DNA from: JABMPO01 sp964539785
Lineage (GTDB): Bacteria; Fidelibacterota; Marinisomatia; Marinisomatales; TCS56
DNA length: 6,417 bases
Reading direction: 5' to 3'
Assembly (NCBI GenBank): GCA_964539785.1
Contig: CAZIJQ010000089.1
Coordinates: forward strand, 1 to 6,417
Position 1 is the stretch's first letter; every line of letters begins with the position of its first letter. Shown one piece after another: positions 1 to 6,372 of the stretch. The notes beneath the pieces were generated by a model. That model did not search any database and had not been told where the DNA came from. It saw only the letters and a program-made list of their open reading frames with translations. The position numbers and the translations under genes are program-made.

Positions 1-322
1 CAAAATTAAATCCCTGGGGGTGCATCGTTTTTTCCAGAATGCGCATGGATTTATCAGCCAGACTCATGATTTCAACGTAAGTTTCCGTGCATAGATCGTC
101 AGTGCTGTTACAATGCTTGTAGGGAGCAATCATAAGATGGCCATTGTTGTAGGGGTATAAATTCATCAACAGGCTGCATTTTGTTCCACGGAATAAAACC
201 AGATTCTCTCGATCATTATCCTGTTTTGGTTTATCACAGAAAATACAGCCATCTGATTCAGATTTGGGTGCCTGAACATATTCCATACGCCACGGCGCCC
301 ACAATAATTTGCTTTCGCTCAT
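1..322 (-). CDS. HIT-family nucleotide hydrolase/phosphorylase, partial (3' end beyond the window)
   Basis: The minus-strand frame starting at ATG 322-320 stays open to the window edge and gives 107 residues. It begins MSESKLLWAPWRMEYV and contains GCIFC (Cys26 and Cys29, a CxxC half of a zinc site) and NLYPYNNGHLMIAPYKH (residues 54-70). These are hallmarks of the HIT subfamily that includes Ap4A phosphorylase-like and histidine-triad hydrolases acting on dinucleoside polyphosphates or AMP conjugates in the cytoplasm. Relatives are usually about 160-170 residues, so roughly a third is missing, including the HxHxHx catalytic triad expected after the GFNF at the edge. The exact substrate therefore cannot be judged. 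The start lies 12 bases after the EF-G2 stop, with no convincing Shine-Dalgarno sequence, which suggests translational coupling within one transcript. Family assignment is firm; activity is inferred. Confidence 0.9.
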   Translation of the reverse strand, partial: MSESKLLWAPWRMEYVQAPKSESDGCIFCDKPKQDNDRENLVLFRGTKCSLLMNLYPYNNGHLMIAPYKHCNSTDDLCTETYVEIMSLADKSMRILEKTMHPQGFNF

Positions 323-334
323 ATCAGCGAGAAT

Positions 335-2419
335 TTATTCGTCTTCATCCTTTTTCTGGGCTGCGGCTATGACCTTCCGCTCCAGATCCTTCGGCATTTC
401 TTCATAATGACTTAGTTCTTCACTGTGGATTCCACGACCTCCGGTCAATGACCGAATGGTGGTGGAATAGTGATATAATTCTGCCTGAGGTACCTGAGCC
501 CGAATGATCTGGAATCCGCCATCGGAATCCATTCCGAGTATCTTACCGCGCTTACCGGAAATATCACCCATGACATCACCCATAAATTCATCCGGAACTT
601 TCACCTCAATATTCAAAATCGGCTCCAGCAAACATGGTTTAGCTTGTGAAAATGCTTCGCGAAAAGCATGTTTACCAGCAATTTGAAAAGCAATATCCTT
701 GGAGTCCACCGGATGCTGTTTACCATCATAAAATTCGACTTTCAGATCAACAACCCGGCAACCGGCAATCACACCTTCGACTACTGCGGCGTTAACTCCT
801 TTTTCCACCGAAGGCACAAATACGCGATCAACATTCTGACCGACCAGAGAATCCGTAAATTCAATTCCCTCACCCCGGGGCTTAGTCTCGATCCGCATCC
901 AGACTTCTGCAAATTGTCCGGCACCGCCCGATTGTTTCTTGTGGCGATATTTTGACATTCCTTTACCCTTAATTGTCTCACGGTAAGGAATCTTGGGTTC
1001 CATCGACGTTATTTCCACATTAAAACGATTTTGCAAACGATTGGCGATAACGGCCAGATGCAATTCACCTTGACCAGAAATAATTGTCTGTTTCAATTCC
1101 GAATCAACGCGATATACGAAGGTAGGGTCTTCCGCATGCAAAGTTGATAAACCCACTGCGATTTTCTCTTCATCACCTTTGGCTTTAGGTTTAATCGCGG
1201 AATGAATGTTAGGTTTGGGGTATTCCACCTGTGGTAGAACAATATTTTTTTTGGTGTTACATAATGTGTCTCCGGTATGCGTGTTTTTCAATTTTACGAC
1301 AGCACCAATATCGCCGGCATGGAGAACATTAATCGTGGTTCTGGTTTTTGCATTCATTACAAAAAATTGCCCAAAACGTTCCGAGCCACCCTGTACCAAA
1401 TTGTATAAATCAGCACCAGTTTTTAGTGACCCGCTATAAATCCTGAAAAATGACAATTCCCCTACATGAGCTTCACTGATGGTTTTAAAAACCTGCAGGA
1501 CTACATCGCTGCCTTCCAACTTCAATTCTATTTCTTTATCGCCTTTTGCATCCTTGATTTTTAAGGAGCCACGATCAGTCGGATTGGAACCATATTTGGC
1601 GATAAAATCCATAATCCGGTGAACACCAACATTATTACCGCCAGCGGCACATAAAACCGGTATAAAAACGCCCGTTTGTAATGCGTCATGCATACCATTG
1701 CGCATTTCATCTTCGCTTAATCCGCCTTTATCAAAGAATTTTTCCAGCAGACTATCATCGGATTCGGCTACATATTCGATCAACATTTCATGTAATTCAT
1801 CAGCCTTATCGGCCCATTCACCGGCTGGATCTGATTCGGTATAATCGCCACTGCCATCCGTTTTGAAAGTCAAAATCTTCTTTCGCAAAACATCGAGTAC
1901 CTGATTGAATGCTGGTCCGGCATTGATCGGAATCTGCATGGGGAATACATTGTTGCCAAATCGTTCTTTTGCTTTATTGAGAATGGCGTCAAAATTAGTG
2001 TGTTCTTTATCCAGCGCATTGATAACCAACATTTTGGGGATACCATTTTTAGTGGCATAACCCCACACCTGCTCGGTCCCGACTTCAACCCCCTGATTAC
2101 CATGCACGACGACCACCGCGGCATCAACCGCACTCAGAGCAGCTAGTGTTTCGCCGGTGAAATCAGCATATCCCGGAGTATCGATGAAATTAAATTTTTT
2201 GCCCCCCCAAACCGTATTAAGTAAAGTTGAATTTATGGAAATTTCACGTTCCTGCTCTTCTTCGTGATAATCTGAGGCTGTGCTGCCATTGGCAATCGAC
2301 CCTAAACGATTTAAAGCTCCACCGCTGACTAACATTGATTCACACAACATGGTCTTTCCGCTGGAGCTATGACCAACGACGGCAAAATTGCGGATATCCG
2401 CTGATTGATATTCGATCAT
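335..2419 (-). CDS. fusA2: Elongation factor G-like protein, EF-G2 type paralog
   Basis: This is a full-length 694-residue EF-G homologue, a translational GTPase-fold factor expected to act on the ribosome at translocation or a related step. The order is: G domain (about 1-285), domain II (about 300-390), domain III (about 400-475), domain IV (about 478-595, with HKKQSGGAGQFAEV at 493-506) and domain V (about 597-690). The P-loop is GHSSSGKT (16-23). Other GTPase motifs deviate from canonical EF-G: G2 reads REISI (58-62, Ser for the Mg-binding Thr), G3 reads DTPGYADF (80-87, Tyr84 where EF-G has the catalytic His), G4 reads NALD (134-137, Lys replaced by Ala), and the G5 region reads LCAAGG. 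The overall pattern resembles the Bacteroides EF-G2 paralog, so this is probably not the housekeeping fusA, which normally sits in the str operon with rpsL, rpsG and tuf. The ATG at 2419 is supported by AAGGA seven bases upstream. It ends with an acidic tail (KKDEDE). The HIT gene follows after 12 bases. Confidence 0.95.
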   Translation of the reverse strand: MIEYQSADIRNFAVVGHSSSGKTMLCESMLVSGGALNRLGSIANGSTASDYHEEEQEREISINSTLLNTVWGGKKFNFIDTPGYADFTGETLAALSAVDAAVVVVHGNQGVEVGTEQVWGYATKNGIPKMLVINALDKEHTNFDAILNKAKERFGNNVFPMQIPINAGPAFNQVLDVLRKKILTFKTDGSGDYTESDPAGEWADKADELHEMLIEYVAESDDSLLEKFFDKGGLSEDEMRNGMHDALQTGVFIPVLCAAGGNNVGVHRIMDFIAKYGSNPTDRGSLKIKDAKGDKEIELKLEGSDVVLQVFKTISEAHVGELSFFRIYSGSLKTGADLYNLVQGGSERFGQFFVMNAKTRTTINVLHAGDIGAVVKLKNTHTGDTLCNTKKNIVLPQVEYPKPNIHSAIKPKAKGDEEKIAVGLSTLHAEDPTFVYRVDSELKQTIISGQGELHLAVIANRLQNRFNVEITSMEPKIPYRETIKGKGMSKYRHKKQSGGAGQFAEVWMRIETKPRGEGIEFTDSLVGQNVDRVFVPSVEKGVNAAVVEGVIAGCRVVDLKVEFYDGKQHPVDSKDIAFQIAGKHAFREAFSQAKPCLLEPILNIEVKVPDEFMGDVMGDISGKRGKILGMDSDGGFQIIRAQVPQAELYHYSTTIRSLTGGRGIHSEELSHYEEMPKDLERKVIAAAQKKDEDE

Positions 2420-2426
2420 ATAATTT

Positions 2427-2431
2427 TCCTT
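2427..2431 (-). promoter_or_regulatory. Ribosome binding site of EF-G2
   Basis: On the minus strand AAGGA is followed by seven bases (AAATTAT) and the ATG at 2419. This is well-placed Shine-Dalgarno spacing and it fixes the start of EF-G2. It is one of only two good sites in the window, the other being that of manC. Confidence 0.7.
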
Positions 2432-2480
2432 TTCTGACTAAGTTGATTGTCTCTTCACGACAAATTCTAAATTCTTACTA

Positions 2481-2509
2481 ATTTTAAAAGAAAACGAGCC
2501 GGATAGTAA
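2481..2509 (-). promoter_or_regulatory. Weak sigma70-like promoter candidate for EF-G2
   Basis: The 108-base spacer 2420-2527 is AT-rich. Read on the minus strand it contains TTACTA (2509-2504), a 17-base spacer and TAAAAT (2486-2481), which match the -35 and -10 consensus at 3/6 and 5/6 positions. This would give a leader of about 55 bases. In AT-rich DNA such matches arise by chance, and some FCB bacteria use a different consensus, so this is a suggestion only. Apart from this and the ribosome binding site I see nothing in the spacer; there is no stem followed by a T-run that would act as a terminator for the upstream operon. Confidence 0.2.
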
Positions 2510-2527
2510 TGTTACCTGAAATTTGAA

Positions 2528-2812
2528 TCAAGGCTTTTCAACTGGCTGATTGTTAATCAATGGTAAATTAACATCATCAATGTAAGCTCGTAAGACGGGC
2601 ATCAGATAAACAGTTGACAAATCCAGTTCAGCAAAGGCCATTGCCAGTACTCGTAATTTTTGTTCAATTGGCCGATGTTTATTTAGTACGATGCAGGATT
2701 CATTCTGCAGCCTACACCTACCCCCGGTAAAATCACCACGGTCTTCGACCAACCTTATTTCCAAACGCCGGGCCAGCTCTTCAAATTGAAAGAAAAGCTG
2801 TTCCGGTTTCAT
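2528..2812 (-). CDS. Conserved-looking 94-residue protein of unknown function
   Basis: I do not recognise a named family. The product is 94 residues, soluble, with no signal peptide or membrane segment. Residues 1-20 look like an amphipathic helix (FFQFEELARRLEIRL). The core GGRCRLQNESCIVLNKHRPIEQKL (30-53) reads as a glycine-turn beta hairpin ending in a basic NKHRP loop, followed by helix LRVLAMAFAELDL (53-65) and a short helical end. The 'xVLNKxRPxxxKxxxLAxAF' layout is faintly like the core of ImmA/IrrE-type minimal peptidase folds, but there is no HExxH motif, so no peptidase activity is claimed. Cys33 and Cys40 are the only cysteines. The ATG at 2812 is the first possible start after the manC stop, since only four codons separate it from that in-frame TGA. 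There is no clear ribosome binding site. Position suggests it is co-expressed with manC; a role in GDP-mannose use is only a guess. Confidence 0.8.
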   Translation of the reverse strand: MKPEQLFFQFEELARRLEIRLVEDRGDFTGGRCRLQNESCIVLNKHRPIEQKLRVLAMAFAELDLSTVYLMPVLRAYIDDVNLPLINNQPVEKP

Positions 2813-2824
2813 TCCATCGTACCA

Positions 2825-3889
2825 TCATAATAAATCGTTCCGTTTTTCAGTATGTAGCTTTTCCACCAGATTTTTAACCGATTCGACTTTATCCTTGGGA
2901 ATCACCAGAGTCGCGTCGGCAGTATTGATCACAACCAGATTATCGACACCGACAATGGCAGTGAATCTGCCATCAGATTGTATCATATTATCATTGCCAT
3001 CCAGAATAAGACCGTCGCCTTTTACTACGTTGCGATTTTTATCCTTGTTAGCCATATCGTAAACCGCGTTCCAGGAACCGATATCACTCCAATCGTAACG
3101 TGCTTTAAAAACATAGATATTTTTTGACTTTTCCATCAAACCGTAATCGACTGACTCGGCTTTGATATATTTCCAGATATCGTTTATGGCTGCTTGTGGA
3201 TCTATCGCCAGTCGGTCCTTAATCAGGTCAAGATTATGATACAGTTCCGGCATATATTGACGCAGCTCTTCCATGAAAGTTTTAACTTCCCAAACAAACA
3301 TGCCGCTGTTCCATAAGAAATCACCGCTACTTAGAAATTCACGGGCCAGATCCAATGGCGGTTTCTCGGCAAATGTCTTTACTTTGTAGGCATCCAAATG
3401 ATCCTCATCGCTCTTGGGATCGTACTGGATATAGCCATAGGCTGTCGCCGGATAAGTCGGCGTGATGCCGATCGTAACCAGGGAATGTTTTTTCCGGGCC
3501 AGGTGCGAGGTGGTATTGATAGTCTTTTCAAATTCGTGATGCCCCACTACCAGATGATCAGACGGAAAAACACCCATTACGCAATCTTCCTGCGTCAGGC
3601 ACAATTTTAGAGCAGCCAGACCAATACAGGGAGCAGTATTTTTTCCACTTGGTTCAACAATAATATTTTCCGGTACCACCCCAGTGATTTCTTTCCTGAT
3701 GGCGGGAGCCAGTTCTTTTCCGGTTATGATAAAAATATCTCGAACAGCTGAAATTTTTCGCAGACGATCAACAGTCATCTGTAACATCGACGTATCGCCG
3801 ACTATATTTAACAATTGTTTAGGGCGTGAAATACGGCTGAAGGGCCAGAACCGGGTTCCGCGACCACCGGCCATAATTACACAATACAT
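2825..3889 (-). CDS. manC: Mannose-1-phosphate guanylyltransferase (GDP-mannose pyrophosphorylase), short form
   Basis: The enzyme makes GDP-mannose from mannose 1-phosphate and GTP in the cytoplasm, supplying mannose, fucose or rhamnose-type sugars for polysaccharide, LPS or protein glycosylation. The 354 residues show the nucleotidyltransferase signature GGRGTRFWPFSR (8-19) followed by RPKQ (22-25), then EPSGKNTAP (79-87), FPSDH (108-112, metal-binding Asp111), AYGYIQ (150-155), FAEKP (173-177), WNSGMF (193-198) and WSDIGSW (267-273, Asp268). The protein ends soon after the left-handed-helix-like tail, so it lacks the C-terminal cupin phosphomannose isomerase domain of the roughly 470-residue bifunctional ManC/AlgA; isomerisation must come from another gene. 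The start is ATG 3889, where the family N-terminus begins and a good ribosome binding site is present. An upstream in-frame ATG at 3937 would add 16 unrelated residues inside the preceding gene. It begins two bases after the lipoprotein stop and ends 12 bases before the next gene. Confidence 0.95.
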   Translation of the reverse strand: MYCVIMAGGRGTRFWPFSRISRPKQLLNIVGDTSMLQMTVDRLRKISAVRDIFIITGKELAPAIRKEITGVVPENIIVEPSGKNTAPCIGLAALKLCLTQEDCVMGVFPSDHLVVGHHEFEKTINTTSHLARKKHSLVTIGITPTYPATAYGYIQYDPKSDEDHLDAYKVKTFAEKPPLDLAREFLSSGDFLWNSGMFVWEVKTFMEELRQYMPELYHNLDLIKDRLAIDPQAAINDIWKYIKAESVDYGLMEKSKNIYVFKARYDWSDIGSWNAVYDMANKDKNRNVVKGDGLILDGNDNMIQSDGRFTAIVGVDNLVVINTADATLVIPKDKVESVKNLVEKLHTEKRNDLL

Positions 3890-3891
3890 AA

Positions 3892-5574
3892 TTATTGTCC
3901 TTCCGTTATAGTTAATTCCGGTGTTTCGATGATCCAATTAGCTCGCACTTCCATTGTATCTGGAAAAATGCGAAACCACTCACTACTGAAAAAAGGGAAT
4001 GCGCTGCCAAAATCGTAGAGCAGGTTTTGATTTGCATCCTTGAAAATCATCAAATTGTAGTAGCCTTCCGGTATATTATTAAAGCTATAATTCGACTCTG
4101 AATTTACAAAAGATATGTGGCTGTGAGTCGAATTTTCGATCAATGAAAGCTGGGCCACGATGGGGGGATTATCTGTCAGAATTTTACCTGCTAATCCGCC
4201 GCGCCCTGCCGGGGCTACCAACGAAAATGCGATTGATAACAAGGAATCTGCCAGTGTTGTTCCATCGCTGGCAATCAGGCTGTCACCAAGGATAATTAAT
4301 TTGTATTTACCCAGCTCAGACCATTCATCCCTGGGAATTAACCGGGTCTGGATCAGATTCACCGGATCAATTGTGAAAGCAATTTCAGTTGTATCATTTA
4401 ATACTATTCTAATCGCTGAAGTATCCGGCCAGACGGCTACCGGTTTATCTACAACCAAATTAAGACTACTTGTACCAGCCACCAATTTCATATTTGTTTC
4501 AGGCATTAAAACGTTGACTGCCATGGTATCACTGGCTGTGGGCGTTCGTACGGTAACGCTGGCGGTATCAATTTCCTGATCAAAACCATCCAGCAGGCCT
4601 CCGGTCCACAGGCTGAGTTTAGCAGCCGTTACCGAATCTTCCGTAATAATCAATACTGAACTACTGTCCAGCGGATCTAAAAAATAATCAAAATTGGAAA
4701 CGGCGTTGCCAGCATCATCGATAATATTCAACCATTCCGGCGCCGATTGCAGGACATTGTTGAAATACAATCGACCATGAAAATGCCCCGTCCAGTCACC
4801 GCGCAGCAATTTCAGTTTCTGAGGTTCGCGCCACATTGGTAAATCAGCATTTGCAATCAACGAATCAGTTGTAAGGTCCAGATCGGTAAAACTGCTTAAT
4901 CCATAACTAAAGCGTTCGGTCTTTAAACCGTAACCGACACCAGCCCTTTCAATTGCAAGAATCTGATAACGGGCCGGTCGTAGGAATTGGAAACTGTAAC
5001 TGCCGTCATCGGCCACATCGGTCCTGAAATGGGGGATTTGGGCAAACACCGAATCGGTTTCCGGCAATAATGACAAATCCCATAGATGAACGGCAGCCGG
5101 GCCGTCATTAAAATAAACTTTTCCACTGATTGCACCCTGCTCTATTTTAGTACCGGTACTGTAAGCCAGGTGAACCGGCTCGGCCAGCTCAACACCACGC
5201 TCGTCTTTCAATTGGCGACTGATGGTAATAACATAGGTCTGATCATGAATGACTGAATCCGGCAGGATTACTAGTATTTCATCATCCTTATATACCAATT
5301 GCAGCGGATATTCTGTGATCGGTGACAGATAAAACCCATTTTCCACCGTTTTTTCATCGATATATTCTGAGAACCCGATTCTGATTTCCTGACCACCATT
5401 AATATTGATCGTTTCGCTCGGTGGGTCTACAGAAACTAAATATGGTGGTGTGGTGTCTTCTGGTCCACCACCGGGTGGACGGACTGCCGCGCAGCTCCAG
5501 GCAACCAGTAACAGAACGGTAAAGATCACCAGCAGGATCAAAAGATATTTTAGATTAGCGATATATTTATGCAT
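3892..5574 (-). CDS. Large lipoprotein with SbsA-type Ig-like and carboxypeptidase-regulatory-like domains
   Basis: This 560-residue exported protein has no assigned enzymatic role. Residues 1-8 are weakly basic, 9-27 form a hydrophobic segment, and LVAWSC ends at Cys28, a plausible though atypical lipobox (Trp at -2). A Gly/Pro-rich tether follows (PPGGGPEDTTPP, 33-44). Residues about 43-141 resemble an SbsA/Big_5 Ig-like domain (DPPSETININ, FSEYIDEKTV, TYVITISRQLKD). Residues about 148-205 resemble a carboxypeptidase-regulatory or prealbumin-like sandwich (GAISGKVYF, DDGSYSFQFLRPARYQI). The middle (about 240-455) is beta-rich and less clear. A second GLAGKI...YSFNNIPEGYYNL sandwich (460-510) leads to DANQNLLYD (513-521), a DxNxNxxxD calcium-loop-like motif, and a terminal strand (MEVRANW, 541-547). 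The architecture is familiar in FCB bacteria as 'Ig-like domain-containing protein' and suggests an anchored surface or periplasmic scaffold. The ATG at 5574 overlaps the end of sfsA by eight bases; no other Met precedes the signal peptide. Confidence 0.88.
   Translation of the reverse strand: MHKYIANLKYLLILLVIFTVLLLVAWSCAAVRPPGGGPEDTTPPYLVSVDPPSETININGGQEIRIGFSEYIDEKTVENGFYLSPITEYPLQLVYKDDEILVILPDSVIHDQTYVITISRQLKDERGVELAEPVHLAYSTGTKIEQGAISGKVYFNDGPAAVHLWDLSLLPETDSVFAQIPHFRTDVADDGSYSFQFLRPARYQILAIERAGVGYGLKTERFSYGLSSFTDLDLTTDSLIANADLPMWREPQKLKLLRGDWTGHFHGRLYFNNVLQSAPEWLNIIDDAGNAVSNFDYFLDPLDSSSVLIITEDSVTAAKLSLWTGGLLDGFDQEIDTASVTVRTPTASDTMAVNVLMPETNMKLVAGTSSLNLVVDKPVAVWPDTSAIRIVLNDTTEIAFTIDPVNLIQTRLIPRDEWSELGKYKLIILGDSLIASDGTTLADSLLSIAFSLVAPAGRGGLAGKILTDNPPIVAQLSLIENSTHSHISFVNSESNYSFNNIPEGYYNLMIFKDANQNLLYDFGSAFPFFSSEWFRIFPDTMEVRANWIIETPELTITEGQ
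3898..3904 (-). promoter_or_regulatory. Ribosome binding site of manC
   Basis: The minus strand reads GGAAGGA, then eight bases, then ATG at 3889. The site lies inside the last codons of the lipoprotein gene and overlaps its Glu-Gly codons. It decides in favour of the start at 3889 over the in-frame ATG at 3937, and it implies that ribosomes ending the lipoprotein can reinitiate directly on manC. Confidence 0.75.
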
Positions 5575-6265
5575 TCAGAGACAGTGGAATTTCCTGCCAA
5601 TAGACCATTTCATCCAAACTAACTTTAGTGGTTATGCACCAGATATTAACACCGCGCTTATGGGCCAGCTTCAATTCGTAGGCAAATTTAGGATCACGAT
5701 CAAACATGGGACGGAATGATGTCGCATCGGAACGTTGACAAACAAATAGAATTCCCGCTTCGGTACCATTCACCACCATTTCACCCAGCGTGGCAACATG
5801 CCGGGCTCCCCGCTCGGTAACGGCATCGGGAAACCGGGCAATACCTTCAGCTACGAAAGTTACCGATTTTACCTCAAGATAGAATAGTCCCCGCCTACTT
5901 TGCAAAAGAAAATCAAACCGATGCCGCCCAAATTTCACTTCCGGTCTGACCAGTTTATAATCCCTAAGCTGAGGTAAGCCATGATTCTCCAGTTCCTCTT
6001 GTACAAAATGGTTTGGCAGAGTGGAATCCAGGGAAATTAATTCACCCTTGTGTTCCGTCATTACTGTTGAAAATTTGGTTTTCCGTTTTGATTTAACCGG
6101 AGCAGGACGCACATAAACTGTAGCGCCAGGAAATAATAATTCTTTCAAACGCCCCGGATCAGGTAAATGGCTTTCAACTATTTGGTCATCCAACTCAACT
6201 CTAGTTAGAAAACGATTGGGACGATCAATAAACCGGCCGGGCAGCAATGGTCCTGCAATTTTCAT
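5567..6265 (-). CDS. sfsA: SfsA family DNA/RNA nuclease (sugar fermentation stimulation protein homologue)
   Basis: The 232-residue product matches the SfsA family in length and motifs. It has an N-terminal OB-fold-like part opening with PLLPGRFIDRPNRFL (6-20) and the conserved HLPDPGRLKELL (33-44). Then comes STLPN (81-85) and a restriction-endonuclease-like domain with HRFDFLL (115-121, Asp118), EVKSVT (131-136, Glu131 and Lys133, the PD-(D/E)xK core) and FPDAVTERGARH (145-156). E. coli SfsA was named for an effect on maltose metabolism; the family is now annotated as a predicted nuclease, and its true cellular role is unsettled. All expected active-site residues are present. The start ATG 6265 fits the family N-terminus exactly and is preceded by an in-frame TAA 9 bases upstream, so it cannot be extended. 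No Shine-Dalgarno sequence is seen. It is the first complete gene of the operon and overlaps the lipoprotein gene by eight bases (ATGCATAA). Confidence 0.96.
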   Translation of the reverse strand: MKIAGPLLPGRFIDRPNRFLTRVELDDQIVESHLPDPGRLKELLFPGATVYVRPAPVKSKRKTKFSTVMTEHKGELISLDSTLPNHFVQEELENHGLPQLRDYKLVRPEVKFGRHRFDFLLQSRRGLFYLEVKSVTFVAEGIARFPDAVTERGARHVATLGEMVVNGTEAGILFVCQRSDATSFRPMFDRDPKFAYELKLAHKRGVNIWCITTKVSLDEMVYWQEIPLSLNA

Positions 6266-6334
6266 GGGTGGAAATTAGAATTTTTCAGCCATAATGCGCC
6301 AAACAGTTACCATTGACTCATTGCTGTCCAATCA

Positions 6335-6362
6335 ATTATCAGGAACATTACCAGAAAGTGAA
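6335..6362 (-). promoter_or_regulatory. Candidate sigma70-like promoter of the sfsA operon
   Basis: In the 107-base spacer upstream of sfsA (6266-6372) the minus strand reads TTCACT (6362-6357), a 16-base spacer, then GATAAT (6340-6335). The two hexamers match the -35 and -10 consensus at 4/6 and 5/6 positions. The leader would be about 60 bases. The match is better than the one before EF-G2 but unproven, and the host's sigma factor preference is unknown. No operator-like palindrome or riboswitch-like fold is apparent in the leader. Confidence 0.27.
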
Positions 6363-6372
6363 TATACAATTT

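Noticed and set aside
2447..2463. Small hairpin TTGTC-GTGAAGA-GACAA upstream of EF-G2, as a terminator or regulator
   Set aside because: The stem is only five base pairs with no T-run after it; this is expected by chance in a 108-base AT-rich spacer.
3890..3937. A 16-residue N-terminal extension of manC from the ATG at 3937
   Set aside because: The extra residues do not fit the family, would lie inside the lipoprotein gene, and the good ribosome binding site points to the ATG at 3889.
4160..4579. A 139-codon open frame on the plus strand opposite the lipoprotein gene
   Set aside because: It is antisense to a well-supported coding region, has no ribosome binding site, and its composition (runs of Ser, Val, Thr and Ile) is what the complement of beta-rich coding sequence gives.
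6275..6292. Five-codon ORF (MAEKF) just before sfsA as a leader peptide
   Set aside because: It has no ribosome binding site, no run of regulatory codons and no attenuator-like stems; it is most likely chance.
6301..6340. Short repeats (CATTG-ACT-CATTG, ATTGA...TCAAT) in the sfsA leader as an operator
   Set aside because: The units are five bases long, imperfectly arranged and not repeated elsewhere in the window.
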